This document shows positions 16,326-28,500 of a stretch of DNA of 50,000 nucleotides, piece by piece. The translations under genes and the position numbers were made by a program. The notes beneath the pieces were generated by a model, which was given only the letters and a program-made list of their open reading frames with translations, was not told the origin of the DNA and did no database searches. Source of the DNA: Pigoraptor vietnamica (taxonomy: Eukaryota > Opisthokonta > Filasterea); contig CALSCQ010002164.1 of assembly GCA_943704525.1 (NCBI GenBank), positions 1 through 50,000 of the forward strand, in the 5' to 3' direction. The first letter of the stretch is position 1. Each line of letters begins with the position of its first letter.

Positions 16326-17738
16326 CTCCAACGGCCCAGATAAAAGCGGTGTCCAACACACTTCTCGCACGCCTTGCGACCTACACGCACCGACCCACCC
16401 ACACACACCGCACACACGCACACACAGAGAGGGTCCCTCAGAAACTGACACGAAGTGCACTTATGCGGAAAATTTCGAGAGAGAGCGAGAGAGACGAAGA
16501 AAGCAGAAAAGGAGCTGCGGTTTTTCCTTCCGTGTTGAATTGAGTCCGAAGCGTAAACACTTTCTGCCGTCATGCCACCCTCTGATTGGTCGCAAAAAGA
16601 GCCACCGACAGTGCAATGCTAGGTGGGTGTTAGGGTGCCGTTATCGACAGACCGGCGACTGACGCAGCCGACTGCGCCCAAAGGCCCGGTTCGCCCGCCA
16701 CGCAACTGAAAACGCTGTCACTGCGCGTTCCGAGAAAACAGCACGGCCGATGAGGGATGGAATAGGCTTACGCGGCGCGCGGGACGGACAGCACACGCAG
16801 CGCCGGCGCGGCCGGGTGTGCATGCCTAACTGAAAATGTGTGCGCCGGCGCGGGCGTACTGAGCCGGGTGAGTGTGGCGCAGAAAAACGCTGTGCGTAAA
16901 AAAGAGTGGTGTTGTCGGTGCGCATTATGCAACTTGGTTGATGAAGGGAGAATGGCCTATGTGTTTTTTTTTGGTCAGCCCACGCAACTCTGGTCGCATC
17001 GTTTGAACCGACTGACGGCGGCCGGGAAGCCGTGGAGGCCTAGGGTGCTCGCGCTCGCACACTGCCGAATGTCATGTCAGCGCCACGGCACCGGAGCGGG
17101 GCCGGATCGCCGGCACTGAACCCGGCCGCTCAGGCTTGCGAACGAGCCCGTCACCTTTTTCGGAAACAAAGCCTGAGGCGTCGCACTCTGAGTTGGATGT
17201 ATGAACCTTGCGCTCAGTCATCAGTGAACGGCTGACGTGTGAGTGCGACATTTTCCCTGTACTCTTCTTTTAGCGTGGCCCTCCGTGGACCGACGGATGC
17301 TGTCAATGAGCCTCAATGCTAAACCAGTCTGCCTCACTGCATTTGCTGGCCTTCCCAGCGACAGCGACTGCCGGCGATCCCCGGTGCCGGCTCCAGCAGG
17401 GCTGGCTCAGACCGGGTTGTTGAAGACTGAAGAAGATCTCCAAACGGCACCCACATGCCACGCCAAAACTGAAATTAGATGTGGCCATTAGGCGCTGAAG
17501 AGAAGAACCGTTGTTCGTGCCTCGTCTACTGAAACTGCTGACAGCAGCCGATAACTCGCGGCATCGTCCCGGCCGGCTAGTGGTTGTCTCCAAAATTTTT
17601 CCCGCCCAAAAATCAAAAGTGTAACACACGCCGTCTGGCTTTTTGCAAGTCAGGCCGTGAAACAGGCATCGTAGACAGGTTTTTTTTTTTTTTTTTTTGT
17701 CGATTCTCTCTCTCTCGTCGGTGCTGCGTTTACGACAC
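16326..17738. other. Divergent intergenic region LAMTOR1 / CtIP
   Basis: About 1.4 kb with no supported gene between two divergent start codons. A CCAAT-type element (CTGATTGGTCGC) lies at about 16580, some 250 bases upstream of the LAMTOR1 ATG. A run of 18 T at about 17682-17699 sits just upstream of the CtIP ATG. Unlike several other divergent regions here it has no obvious AT-rich island or CACGTG box. Confidence 0.5.
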
Positions 17739-18965
17739 ATGGCCGTGCGAGACGACTTTGCGGAGGCGGTCCGCAACCTTGTTGCGATTCACGCGCAACG
17801 TGATGAAGGTCCGTTTGTTGTTTGTGTGGGTCTCCGTTCCAATTGAATTGCGCTCTGACACTCTCCACGTGTGCAGAGTTCAGCCAAGTTAAAGTAGAGA
17901 ATGAGACGCTGCGGAGTCGCATAAAGGCCCTCGAGACTTCGCTCGCAGCAGCAGAAGGCGAATGCACAAGGTATGTGCGGACATTCGTGTTTGTTCCTGG
18001 GGCAGACGGCTAACACGCGCACGCGTCCAGTCACTTGTCCACCATCGCGCGCCTGCACGAAGAAATCACCGCGTATGCGGCCATGATCGAGAGATACCGA
18101 GTCATGAAGCAAAAATGGAAAGTGTGGCGGATGCGCGTCGAGGAGGTGAAGGCTCAGCAGACTGGTGGCAAGGCTCAAGACAAGCCTGGTATGCGCGCTT
18201 TGTGTGTGTGCACGTGTGAGAGCTGTTTTGACTTCGTTTTCTTGTGCGTTTGGGTCAAAACGCTGTCTCACTCACACAATTGCGTGCCTTGTTACAGATT
18301 CCGAGAAACGGAGTGAGCATGACAGGTAAGTTATGGTGTCTCTCGAGTTGCATCATCTCCCACTCACGCACATTATCACGACAAACAGGGATGACTCTGC
18401 AGTACCCCCAGCCAAGCGTCCGCGAACAGAAGACGCGGGCGATGCACCACATCCAGCACGAGCGAACGACCCCGACTTGACGCAGATGCCGTCACAGCGT
18501 CGTCAGGGAGTGGCCATACGTGCGGGTGCGCACGATCCCCCACTCGCGCCAAACGTCATCGATTGGGCGGCATTGGAGAGCGATTTGGTTGCTGTTGGCA
18601 GGACAGGGACTGCCGGCGCCGGCGGTGGGCCCGTGTCGCAGTCGTTCCCCTGCTTGTTCCCGCACACCTACTCTGGGCAATACGAAGGGGACTCCGACGA
18701 CGGTGCCGCTGGGGATGCAAACGGGGCCCCACGTGACGACGGGGAGAGGGACGGTGCGGCCGAGGACCGTTCGCGGGACACAACGAGCGTCGCCATGCGC
18801 ACTGCGCTTGTGCACGGACACATTGGCGCGGATTTTCGCGAGTACGCGCCCATCGGAGGGCGGGCGCCTGAAGAGTGGGTTTCTTTGTGCGTGTGGAAGG
18901 ATGAAGATGTCACATGTAAGTGGCTTTGTCGTGTCGCTATCTATGTCTCTTTTTCCGTATGCCTG

Positions 18966-19020
<55 letters not shown>

Positions 19021-19469
19021 CGACGCTTGCCAGCGCTGTCCAAGAGTTGTCGACGCACTCATTGCCTTGCGACAGAAACGCAAACGGCCGTCCCATCAAG
19101 TACGTCGAAGTGGTGCGGGGCCGCGAAGAGCGCGAGCGCCTCGATGGCTTTGACTGCGACGAGTGCCAAAAGGCGCGTTTGTGCTTCCTTCTGTTCGCCT
19201 TCGTCCCCTGTACAATGTACAATGAGTGTTTATGTGTGAGTGTGCATTTATGGTGAACCGCTGCCATGCCCCCATACTTACTTCCGCTTCATCGCTTCTC
19301 GCAGTTCTACACGTCCATGGCGCTGAGCGACGAGCAGAAAAAGCTGCTTTTGAAATGCGTCTCGCGGCACCGGCGGCTGTTCGAGAAGCCGGCAACGCCG
19401 CCGGGCTTTTGGGACATCGACTTTCCCCCTTCCAACAGGGCAGAGGGCGACGCGCCGGCGCGCAAGTGA
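17739..19469 (+). CDS. CtIP: CtIP/Sae2/Ctp1-type DNA end-resection factor
   Basis: Predicted 365-residue homologue of the factors that activate Mre11-Rad50 to start resection of DNA double-strand breaks. Exons: 17739-17808, 17877-17970, 18031-18188, 18298-18325, 18389-18874, 19076-19172, 19305-19469. The N-terminus (about residues 1-110) is a coiled coil, the tetramerisation region in known members. A disordered middle holds an NLS-like PPAKRPR. The conserved C-terminal domain reads IKYVEVVRGREERERL, then CDEC (CXXC), FYTSMALSDEQKKLL, SRHRR and TPPGFWDIDFPP. The Thr-Pro before GFW matches the essential CDK site of CtIP and Sae2. The last intron (19173-19304) appears to be GC-AG, the only choice that joins CQK to FYTS in frame. 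The donor at 18875 (GTGGGT) was preferred because GTAAGT at 18916 gives a phase clash. Confidence 0.88.
18970..19019. repeat. (GT)n tract in CtIP intron
   Basis: Pure (GT)n of about 24 units on the sense strand in the intron 18875-19075. Confidence 0.95.
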
Positions 19470-19807
19470 CCTCACGTGTCTGCGGCGTCAGATGCACCAC
19501 ACAGGGATACGACACTCCGTGGGTCAACGCGCGATGCGCCACTATTTATCAATGAAGAGCGGGAGTTCTCCGTTGGCCGGAGAATGTCCGCTCCATCACA
19601 CCCGGCGATAACAGCCAAGCAAGCGGCTTTCGATATGAGACACGTACAGCAAAAAACAGCACGCCGCAGACAGCAAACGCGTGCGCACGCAGCGGCGAAG
19701 GGCTTCACAGGAAAGACAGCCGACGAGAGAAGTTGGACGCAAAGGACCCTATTCACCGTCGTCATCCGTCACGTCTGCTTAGTCTCGATTCGCCCACTTT
19801 TCCCTCT
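19470..19807. other. Short convergent intergenic region
   Basis: 338 bases between the stop codons of CtIP and the small orphan gene. Nothing recognisable; presumably two facing 3' UTRs. Confidence 0.5.
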
Positions 19808-20120
19808 TCACTCGCTGCGCTGAAACAGCGACCAGAAGATCGAGTGCGTGGCCAGGCGGTCCGCGCCCGCGTAGACCTTCGACGCGGCCGTCTCAAAGAG
19901 GGGATATCCCCACGCGAGCGGCGACACGCTCGAAATGTGCACATCCGCCTTCGTGGGCTGCAGAGACACCGATAACTGTCAGCTCAAGCCCACACAGCCC
20001 TCAGAGCAGAAGTTACAGCCACATGCCACGCACACACACCTTGCTGCATGCGGCCTGCTGCCGCTCCATGGCGTGGTCGCGCGCGCGGTTGAGCGAGTAC
20101 GAGAAGCGGACAGAGTCCAT
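19808..20120 (-). CDS. Small orphan protein, 76 residues
   Basis: Two exons, 20040-20120 (27 codons) and 19808-19957 (49 codons plus stop), joined by an 82-base intron with GTGTGT donor and CTCTGCAG acceptor. The protein begins MDSVRFSYSLNRARDHAMER and ends HSIFWSLFQRSE. The first half is charged and probably helical; the second is richer in aromatic residues with no membrane helix and no signal peptide. An in-frame TGA lies six bases upstream of the ATG, supporting this start. I do not recognise a family. Size and composition would suit a small organelle or complex subunit, but that is only a guess. It faces the kinesin gene across a shared upstream region. The splice signals and coherent phase favour a real gene, yet the exons are short and could be coincidental. 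Confidence 0.5.
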
Positions 20121-21131
20121 TCTTCACTGCCCTGTTCGCGGTGCGACGTGTCAAATAGTGCTGCTTGTTGCGGTGGTTGATGGGACGGCGGGTTTGCGCG
20201 CGTCCGTCTTGTCGACTCGTCCGGTCGAAGGCAAGGCAATACGAGGGACCTCCTCACACAGCGCGACACGGAGGCGCGCTCAATTCGCTATGTCCACGTC
20301 GCGACCAACGTGGCTGGCGCCCGCAGAGTAGAAGTAGTTCATCTTTGAGTTGCCCAATACAATAAAAAAATGCGTTGATATGAAATACACCACGCGCAAA
20401 GAAGAAGGGGACGCGGCCCCAAGACAGAGGGAAAAGGGCAGGGTATGTGTGTTCGTGTGCGATGGAAGATGTGTTTGAAGAGAGAAAAGAGAGAGAGGAG
20501 AGAGAGAGAGAGAGAGGGAGAGAGCGCAATCCCAGCAACGCGCCACAACAGATGTGCCCATTTTTATTATGCGCACAACTCCATACAAAATTCCATACAA
20601 ATGGCGCGTCATCGTTTATTCGCACACGCGAGCCCGCGGTATACTAATTACGCACTTTCGCTTCTCACAAAATGATCAACATTTCTATTAAAAGTTTTCT
20701 CCATGCAACTTAGTCATTAAGTAGAAAATTGTGCGCATCCTGCGCGGGACTCATCTACTCGAAGGAATTTTCCAAAAATACAACCATGACACACAAATCC
20801 CTGAAATGGTGGGCCTACAATTTCCTAACATGGTATAATATTTAAAAGTTATCTTAATATGTCTACAATAAAGCAGTCTTTAATATATAAAGTAATAAGA
20901 AGTAGAATTTTTCCATTATCGTTTGTCCATTCCTATTTGCCCTTTTTCGGCGCCCTCGGAATGTGCTGAAGTGAAACACAACCACTCACACGCACAGTGT
21001 TATGGTTCAACTTTGCCCACACGAGTGCCCAGCAACACTGACACACACTGTCACGCGCTGTTGGGGTGCTCAAACGACTGGGCTGAACGTCAGCCTATCG
21101 CACGCCACAGCTCGCCCGCAGACTCGGCGCC
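20121..21131. promoter_or_regulatory. Divergent intergenic region with AT-rich island and GA tract
   Basis: About 1 kb separates the orphan gene and kinesin start codons, with no gene supported. Bases about 20560-20940 are strongly AT-rich, with repeated TTTAAAAG, TTAATATG and TTTAATATATAAAG stretches, in sharp contrast with the GC-rich surroundings. A purine tract of (GA)n runs from about 20480 to 20524. A bidirectional, nucleosome-poor promoter is the likeliest reading; an origin of replication or a degenerate insertion would also fit. Confidence 0.5.
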
Positions 21132-22704
21132 ATGGCACCGGTGAGCCACTCATTCTCTGTGGCGGACGTTACTGGCCCGCCGTGCTACACTATGCCTCAC
21201 ACTCCCTGCGTGCGCAATTGCAGAAGGGCGGCAACAGCGACAATGTGAAGGTCGCCGTGCGCTGTCGCCCGCTCAACGAGAAGGAGAAGAAGCAGGGGCA
21301 CAACGTGACTGTCCACTGCGACGCCAAGCGCGGCACCATCGTCGTCACCAACCCCAACCCACGCGGCGACGAAGTGCCAAAGACATTCACTTTTGACGAT
21401 GTCTTCCCGCCGGAAATTACGCAGATGGACGTGTACAACACGGCAGCGCGCCCCATTGTCGAGGCGGTGCTCACCGGTTACAATGGTGTGTGTTTGTGTG
21501 TTTCTGTCTGCGTGGCGTGCATGCGTGATAATGTGTGTGTGGGTGGGGGTGTGGGTGTGCGTGCGTGCGTGCGTGCGTGTGTGTGTGTGTGTGTGTGTGC
21601 ATTAGCTGTTGTGTGAGTGTGTGTGTCGACCACGCCTGCCTTGTCTTCTGAGTCGCGCGGGTGCGCAGGGACCATCTTCGCGTATGGGCAGACGGGCACT
21701 GGCAAGACGCACACCATGGAGGGCGACCGCTCCGTCCCCGAGCTGCGCGGCATCGTTCCCAACTCCTTTGCACACATTTTCGGCCACGTCGCAAAGGCCG
21801 ACGGCAAGACGCGCTTCCTTGTGCGCGGGTCGTACCTGGAGATTTACATGGTGGGCTGGCCGGTGTCACGTGCGCGGCTCTGCATGGGAAGCATGACTGC
21901 CTGTGGCGACTGATGCGTTTCGACGATGGCTGTGTGAGCCCTGCTGGAGTGCGAAATAGGAGTGCGGAGGCGACCTGTTACACCGCTGCGCGTGCTATGA
22001 CTGTATTCTCAAGGAAATGCATGCTGCATGCGTGTCCACTCCGCATGCTGCTGTGCGCTCGCGTTGGTCTGCGACTGCAACTGTGCGGCCTAATTGGCGC
22101 GTTCCGACAGGAGGAGATCCGCGACCTGCTTGCGCCCGACCAGAACCGGCGCCTGGAGCTCAAGGAGCGTCCGGACACGGGCGTGTACGTCAAGGACCTC
22201 AGTTCGTTTGTGGTGAAGACGGCGTCGGAGCTCGACGTTCTCATGACCAACGGCAACAAGAACCGCGTCACGGGCGCGACCAACATGAACGAGCACTCGT
22301 CGCGGTCGCACGCCATCCTCACGCTGACGATCGAGTGCAGCGAGACGGGCCCCGACGGCAAGGACCACATCCGCGCGGGCAAGCTAAACATGGTCGACCT
22401 CGCGGGTTCGGAGCGGCAGAGCAAGACGGGGGCCACGGGCGAGCGCTTCAAGGAGGCCGCCAAGATCAACCTGTCCCTCTCGACGCTCGGCAACGTCATC
22501 TCGTCGCTCGTGACGGGCGCGTCGCACGTGCCCTTCCGCGACTCGAAGCTTACGCGCCTGCTGCAGGACTCGCTCGGAGGCAACGCAAAGACGCTCATGG
22601 TGCGTGCACTCGGGAGCGCCGTTGGGAGCGCCGTTGTTGCACTGCAAGTCGTTCGAAGCGTTGCTGTGCTTTTTCCCCCCTTTATTGTGGATGTGTGTGT
22701 GTGC

Positions 22705-22735
<31 letters not shown>

Positions 22736-24868
22736 GGGGGGGGGATGGACGCCACTTGTCTGTTCAACGCGTCTTGTGAGGTCCAATTCTGAGCCGTGCT
22801 CGCTTGCGCCCCTCCATTTCCGAAGATTGCGAACGTCGGCCCCGCGTCGTACAACTATGACGAAACGCTGAACACGCTCACTTGGGCCAATCGCGCGAAG
22901 AACATCAAGAACAAGCCCAAGATCAACGAGGACCCGAAGGACGCGATGCTGCGCGAGTTCCAGGAGGAGATCGAGCGCCTTAAGAGGGAGCTCGAGATGG
23001 CCGAAGGTATGCGAGGCCTCCTATCCCGTGTGCTAGTATGCACACACCACAGACAGACACATACACACACACACACTCACACACGCACACATACACTCAC
23101 ACACACACACACATACACACATGGATGGTGCATGTCGGTGCGGCGAGCGTCTTGCCATGTTCCTGTGCGTTCTGCCTGCGATGCGTGTGAGTGTGAATGC
23201 CATGCTGCCCCTCACGCTTCCTGCACGCGAAGGTGGTGGCGGCGGCGGCGGCGGTGATTACGACGACGATGACGGCGGGGACACTGGCGATGGGCGCCGC
23301 AAGGGGCGGAAGAAGGGCAGCGCAAAGCGCGAGAAGGGGGAGCCGAAGGAGAAGAAGGCGCGTCTGCACGGCGTGCCCCTGCAGAAGCTCGAGGAGATGC
23401 AGCGGCGGCTGGACGACGAGAAGCGCGCGCTCACGGAGACGACGGACATTGCGGAGAGCGAGCGTCGGCGGATTTCGGAGGAGCTGGAGGACCGGCAGCA
23501 GGAGCTGACGATGGCGACTGAGGAGCGCGAGAAGCTCAACTCGAAGCTGCGTGGAATGCAGGAGAAGCTGCTTGTCGGCGGCGTCAACCTGGTGGGCATG
23601 CGTGGCTTTCATCGACGCTGTTTCCCAGTTGTCCTCTGCACTCTCGGCTTCCCGGATTTTGGCATCGCTGTCATGAGTCGTGCATGCGCGCGTGTCGGGG
23701 GTGTCTGTTTTTCTGATCAACACTCGCCCCCACGCACCGCAGCTTGAGAAGGCGGAAGAGCAGGAGCGCCTGCTGGAACAGACGAACAAGGAACTGGAGG
23801 AGAAGCAGCGGAAAGAAGAGCTGCTTTCGAAGGAGATCAAGCAGAAGGAGGACGAGAGGTGAGCCAACGTTTTCCCATTGGGTTCGCCGTGCCCGCTGTT
23901 GTTGTGGTCAATGCTTTGGCCGAGTGCGCTCATCTTGTGTGTGCCTTCGCAGGTTTGAGCTCGAGGGCCATTACACGTCGCTGCAGGAGGAGGCGCAGGC
24001 GAAGAAGCGAAAGCTGAAGAAAGTGTGGGGCATGTTTATGGCAGCCAAATCAGAGGTGGGTCCACATGGTCTTCGTATGTGCGCTGCGTTTGTGTGTGCG
24101 TGTGCGTGAGTGCATGTGTGTGTGCGTGCGTGCGTGCGTGTGTTCAACCTCTGATGTCGCCCCACGCTCCCAGATTAACGAGATTCAGGAGGAGATGCAG
24201 CGCGAGCGCGAGTCGATGCTCGATCACATTCGCGAACTCACGCGCGAACTGCGCCTCAAAATGCTCGTCATCGACAACTACATTCCCCCAGAGTACCAGG
24301 TGGGACACGTGCACACGCACGACCCCCTGCGACGCAGACGCGCCGTTGCATAGGCGTTGAAGGATAGCACGTTCTGCCCCTTGCGATGGCCCTTGTTCTG
24401 ACGCCAGCGGACCTGTGCCACGCAGGAGTTGATCGAGTCGCACGCTTCGTGGATTGAGGACCTGGACGAGTGGCAGCTGCAGCACATTGCGCACGCCGGC
24501 AACAACATCCACAAGCTGCCCGACGACGCCAAGGACGACACCAAGATGCAGCCCACCATGCACACGGAAACGGAGAACGTCTACCTCTCGTACGACCAGT
24601 TTGTCGAGGCCACGTGAGTGCCCCTTTGCGCTCCTGTGCTCGCCCTTGCGCATTATTATCGTCTCTCTGTGTCTCTGTGCGATGCTATCATCTCATCTCT
24701 TGTACCTTCACTCGCAGGCCGTCTGCGCGGCCCAAAACAGCCCGGCCAAAGACCGCCGGACGGCGCCCAAAAACGGCGACGTCAAAGCGGCAAGAGGAGC
24801 CGGAGGAAGTTGCCGAGGAACAGTACCCCACGAGCCGAAAGCAGGGCTCGCGCAAGCACTACGCGTGA
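21132..24868 (+). CDS. KIF3: Kinesin-2 motor subunit (KIF3/FLA10 type)
   Basis: Predicted 721-residue plus-end motor, the anterograde motor of intraflagellar transport in ciliated eukaryotes. Exons: 21132-21140, 21224-21485, 21669-21850, 22111-22599, 22826-23006, 23233-23591, 23743-23858, 23953-24055, 24174-24299, 24426-24613, 24718-24868. The first coding exon gives only Met-Ala-Pro. The motor (about residues 10-345) shows [26 protein letters not shown] (P-loop), [15 protein letters not shown] (switch I), [13 protein letters not shown] (switch II) and [41 protein letters not shown] and the neck [18 protein letters not shown] are kinesin-2 hallmarks. Then come an eight-Gly linker, an acidic patch and a Lys-rich patch, a coiled coil (about 420-600) and a basic tail with RPKTA-type repeats. 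KIF3A versus KIF3B identity is not resolved. Its presence implies that the organism builds cilia. Confidence 0.95.
22690..22744. repeat. (GT)n followed by a 26-base G homopolymer in kinesin intron
   Basis: Sense-strand (GT)n runs directly into G26 at 22719-22744, within the intron 22600-22825. The homopolymer length is assembly-sensitive and could form a G-quadruplex in DNA or RNA. Confidence 0.93.
23050..23120. repeat. (CA)n-rich tract in kinesin intron
   Basis: Imperfect CA repeat with ACAT and ACTC interruptions in the intron 23007-23232. Here CA, not GT, is on the sense strand. Confidence 0.9.
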
Positions 24869-25500
24869 GGGGCGCCGATTGACACACATTGCACACGCCG
24901 CCTCCGCCTGCGTCGACTGTGTGCGTCTGATGCGGCAGAGTGCGCCGAGTCGAGTAAAGCGCCTGAGGGCTCGCAAAACGTTATGGCAAAGATCAGTGAT
25001 GGGTTGGTCGGCCTACCACGCTGTCGGGTCCCAATGCCTCGCACACACAGTCCGTTGACATTCGTTCATTATGGGCGCCAAAGTAACCGCGGGAAACAAA
25101 AACGCGCGCGCAGTGCAAATGCGTGGCGGGTAGAAAGAAGCGATAGAGAGAAACAGCAAGCATTCCAGAGAAAAAGCGGGGAAAGAGACGCGGCGAAGAA
25201 AGGACGCGCGCGCAGACAAAAACGCACGCACGAATTTTTCGAGAGACAGCGCGACCACCGACAACCGGTAACGCCCGGTTACACCTTCAACACGCAGCAG
25301 CCAAAAGCGATAACAGCGCGGCACGAGCGGGGAACTCCCTTCGCCTGGGCCGTTCAGCCGCCCGCGACTTTATCCTTCTCCAAACAGCAGCAAAGAAAAA
25401 AAAGCGACTCAAAAACCAAACACTTCACAGCACGAGGCCACCACGTGAAATGAAACATCCGACAAGCCACTTCACGGCGGCAGTCCCTCACAACACTTGC
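24869..25500. other. Convergent intergenic region kinesin / LARP1
   Basis: About 630 bases between facing stop codons. It is purine-rich on the plus strand (many AGAAA and GCGAAG stretches at about 25130-25240). No gene, tRNA or repeat recognised. Confidence 0.5.
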
Positions 25501-28500
25501 TCAGGGCGCGGGTGCCTCGGGCTTCGCGGGCTGCACCGCCGCCGCGGCGTTCGGGTGGGGCACGCGGAAGTCGTCGAGCGTGCGATACTTGGCAAGGAGC
25601 TCCTTGAGGCGAGGGGTGACCTCGAGCGGGCGCGTGTCCTTGCGGTACTTGAGATACGCCCAGAACTTCTCGAGGCCGTACAGATGGCCTGCGTGCGAGG
25701 GGGGAAAGAGTCAGCACCGAACAGCAAAACGCGGGATAATCAAGCACATGCCAAGACCACGCGACGCACACGCGCACACGCACCGCTGTCGTAATCGGTG
25801 AGTGTCTCCTCCATGAAATCGTCAAAGAGGTCCTGGCGGTACTTCTTCTCGAGGCCATAGCTGTAGAGGCGGAAGAGGCACTCGACGCCATACCTGCGAA
25901 GGGAGACAGTCGATTGTCAGTCGCCAAGAAACAACAGCCCGTCGGACAAGACACCGCTAGTGAGCCCGCACACACATGCGCGCACAACCCACACACACTC
26001 ACTCACACACACACACACACACAGGCACGCACACATAACACACAACACACACACACACACACACAGGCACGCACGCGCGCACAAACTAGCAACACACACG
26101 GGCGCGCACGCACGCACGCAATGCACGAAGGGGCACAAGACGAAAAGCGCGACGCACCGGTATCCGCCGCGGGCATCCTCCAGGGCGAGCGTGCGAAACT
26201 CGGTGTACATCTTGCGGTTGAAGTGGTCGCGCAGGAAAAACGACCAGAAGCGGAAGAGCGTGTTCATCTCACTCGACTGCCCAATGCCGAGACGCTTGCG
26301 CTCTGCAACGAACGTGACAGGCCACCATCAGCGCATGTCCGGGGGCGACCGGACCTCAACCGGCATCAGCGGACAATAACACGCGCGACAAAGCGACAGG
26401 CAAAACAAAAGAATAGGCTTTGAAGCCGTAAACCGCCACATTTGGAAGCACAAACGGGACGCGCACACACCAAATCCACACGCACAGCGACGACGCAGAA
26501 GTGCGAAAGCAACGCAGCGCAGGGTACCCACCGCGCGTGCACTTCTGGTAAAATTTGTGGTACTTGTGCTGGATAAAGCCGCCGTCCTTGAGAATCTCGT
26601 GCGACGGGTGCTGGAAGTTGGGCAGCGAACCGCCCTCCGAGCTCTCGCTCACGCGCCGCACGCGCTGCGTCTCGCTCATGCGGCGCGCGAGGGGCGACGG
26701 GTCCGACGGCGACGGCGTGGGCGTGGCGCTCGGCGGGTGCGGCTTGTTGCCCATGACCCACCCGACGTGCATCTCCACGGGCGGGTTCTGCGAGTACTTC
26801 GTCTTGTCCTTCTGCGGCGTCCCGGGAGCGACCGGCGGCTTGCCCTCGGCGGCCTCCTTCTCGCCGGGTGCGGGGAAAAAGCGCGGCGCCTTCTTCGCGT
26901 CCTTCGGTGTCTTCGGTGTCTTGGGGGTCTTGGGCGTGGCATTGCCGGCAACCGCAACGGGCTGCGACGCCGCGGGCGAGTTGTCGAGCGACGTCACAGG
27001 GACGGGCGGCAGGGGCAGCGGGCTCGCAGAGTAGTTGGCCGACGACGTGCGCTGGCGGTGACGGTCAATCTGCTCCCCGAGCGCCGCCATGGCCTTGTCG
27101 TGGAGGGCGCCGGAGCCGCCGGCGGCTTCAAACTCCTCGCGCGTCATGAGGCCGAGCTTGTTCATCGAGGAAGCAATGTGCTCCGTGCGGTTGACATACG
27201 CCGACGCGTCGTCCGCGGCGACGAGGTCCTGCTCGTAGTAGTAGAGGCCGTCGTTGATCATCTCGGCCCACTGCTTGGTCCACTTCATGCGCGACATGAA
27301 ATTGCCGGTGCGGTCGTGGCCGCCGTGCTTGCGCGCGGGGGGCGTCTGCGTCACGATGAGCAGCTTCGAGATCTCCTCGTCGCTCATCTCCTCGCTGTCG
27401 CTGCGCGTCGAGAGTGCAAATACGGCACGCGCGTGAGCACCTCGCAGAGGGAAATGCCTGTAGCATACTGCACGAAACAGAGCCAACGACAACTGCCAGC
27501 AGGGGCGACACATTCACAACAGCCATATTAACAACAGCCCACCTCTCTTCCTCCGAGTCCGACGCGTCGTCCTCGCACCGCCGGCCGCGCTTGCCGCCCG
27601 ACCCAAGCATCTCCTCGTCAAACTGAAAGTCCAGTTCCTCGTAGTCCTCCTTCTTCCCGCGCGACCCGCCGAGCTCGTCCCCGGCATCCGCAGAGAACGA
27701 GCGCGAGTTACGCCGGCGCCGGCGAACCTCCGTCCACTCGGGGGGCTGCGCGCCACCCACCGGCTTCTGCACGACGTTCGCGCCCTGCTTGGGCACGTAG
27801 GGCTCCGCCGTGACACTGTCCGCCAGCGTCACGTGCTTGACGGCGGGCTGCTGAGCAGCAGGTGCCGTCGTCTGGGCAGCGGCGGGAGCAGCAGACGCCG
27901 CAGCCTGATGAGGCGCGGGCGCGGCTGCCTGCGACGAAGCGAGCGCCGCGGGAACGACAGGAGCGGGCGCCGGCGCGGCAAGCGGCTGTGCGGCCGTCAT
28001 CGTGGGCGTCTGGCGGGGCGTGACGTTCGTCGGCGTCGGGGGAAGGAGCCACTGCTGCCAGTCGCCGCGCTTCCGGATGCGCATGTCGGCAATGTCGACC
28101 TTGTCGCTGGACGCAAGGGCCTCGGCGATAAACGCGACGGTCGTCCCGAGCGACTTGAGGCGGTTAAAGTTGGCGACAAACGCGAGGGGAACGAAGCCCT
28201 GCGCGTCCATCTGCTGGCGAAGGTACATGTCGCGCTCCAAGTTCTGCTCGCTGAAGTAGTACTCGACCTGCCCGCGAATGGCCTCGCGCAGCGCGTTCTC
28301 GTCAAACAAGGGCGCGCCCTGCGGCCCAACACCAAACGGCGCCCCATAGTACGCAGCCTGCGGCGCCGGCACCTGCTGCTGCCCCTCCCAGCTCGTCTGC
28401 TGGCGATACCCTCCGTAGCCGCCAGAGGGACCGCCGTACCCGCCACGGCCGCCCTGGTGCTTCCCGGCACCCCCGCGTCCGCCGGCACCCCCGCGCCCGC

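Noticed and set aside
16326-17738. Additional gene between LAMTOR1 and CtIP
   Set aside because: Several short frames exist on both strands but none shows domains, codon bias or linked splice sites.
18901-19075. GTAAGT donor at 18916 in CtIP
   Set aside because: It leaves one base, while the acceptor at 19075 needs two; the GTGGGT donor at 18875 restores phase and keeps the conserved C-terminal frame.
20560-20940. Mobile element or organellar insertion in the AT-rich stretch
   Set aside because: No terminal repeats, target-site duplication or coding remnant seen; similar AT-rich patches recur in other divergent promoters, so a promoter role is simpler.
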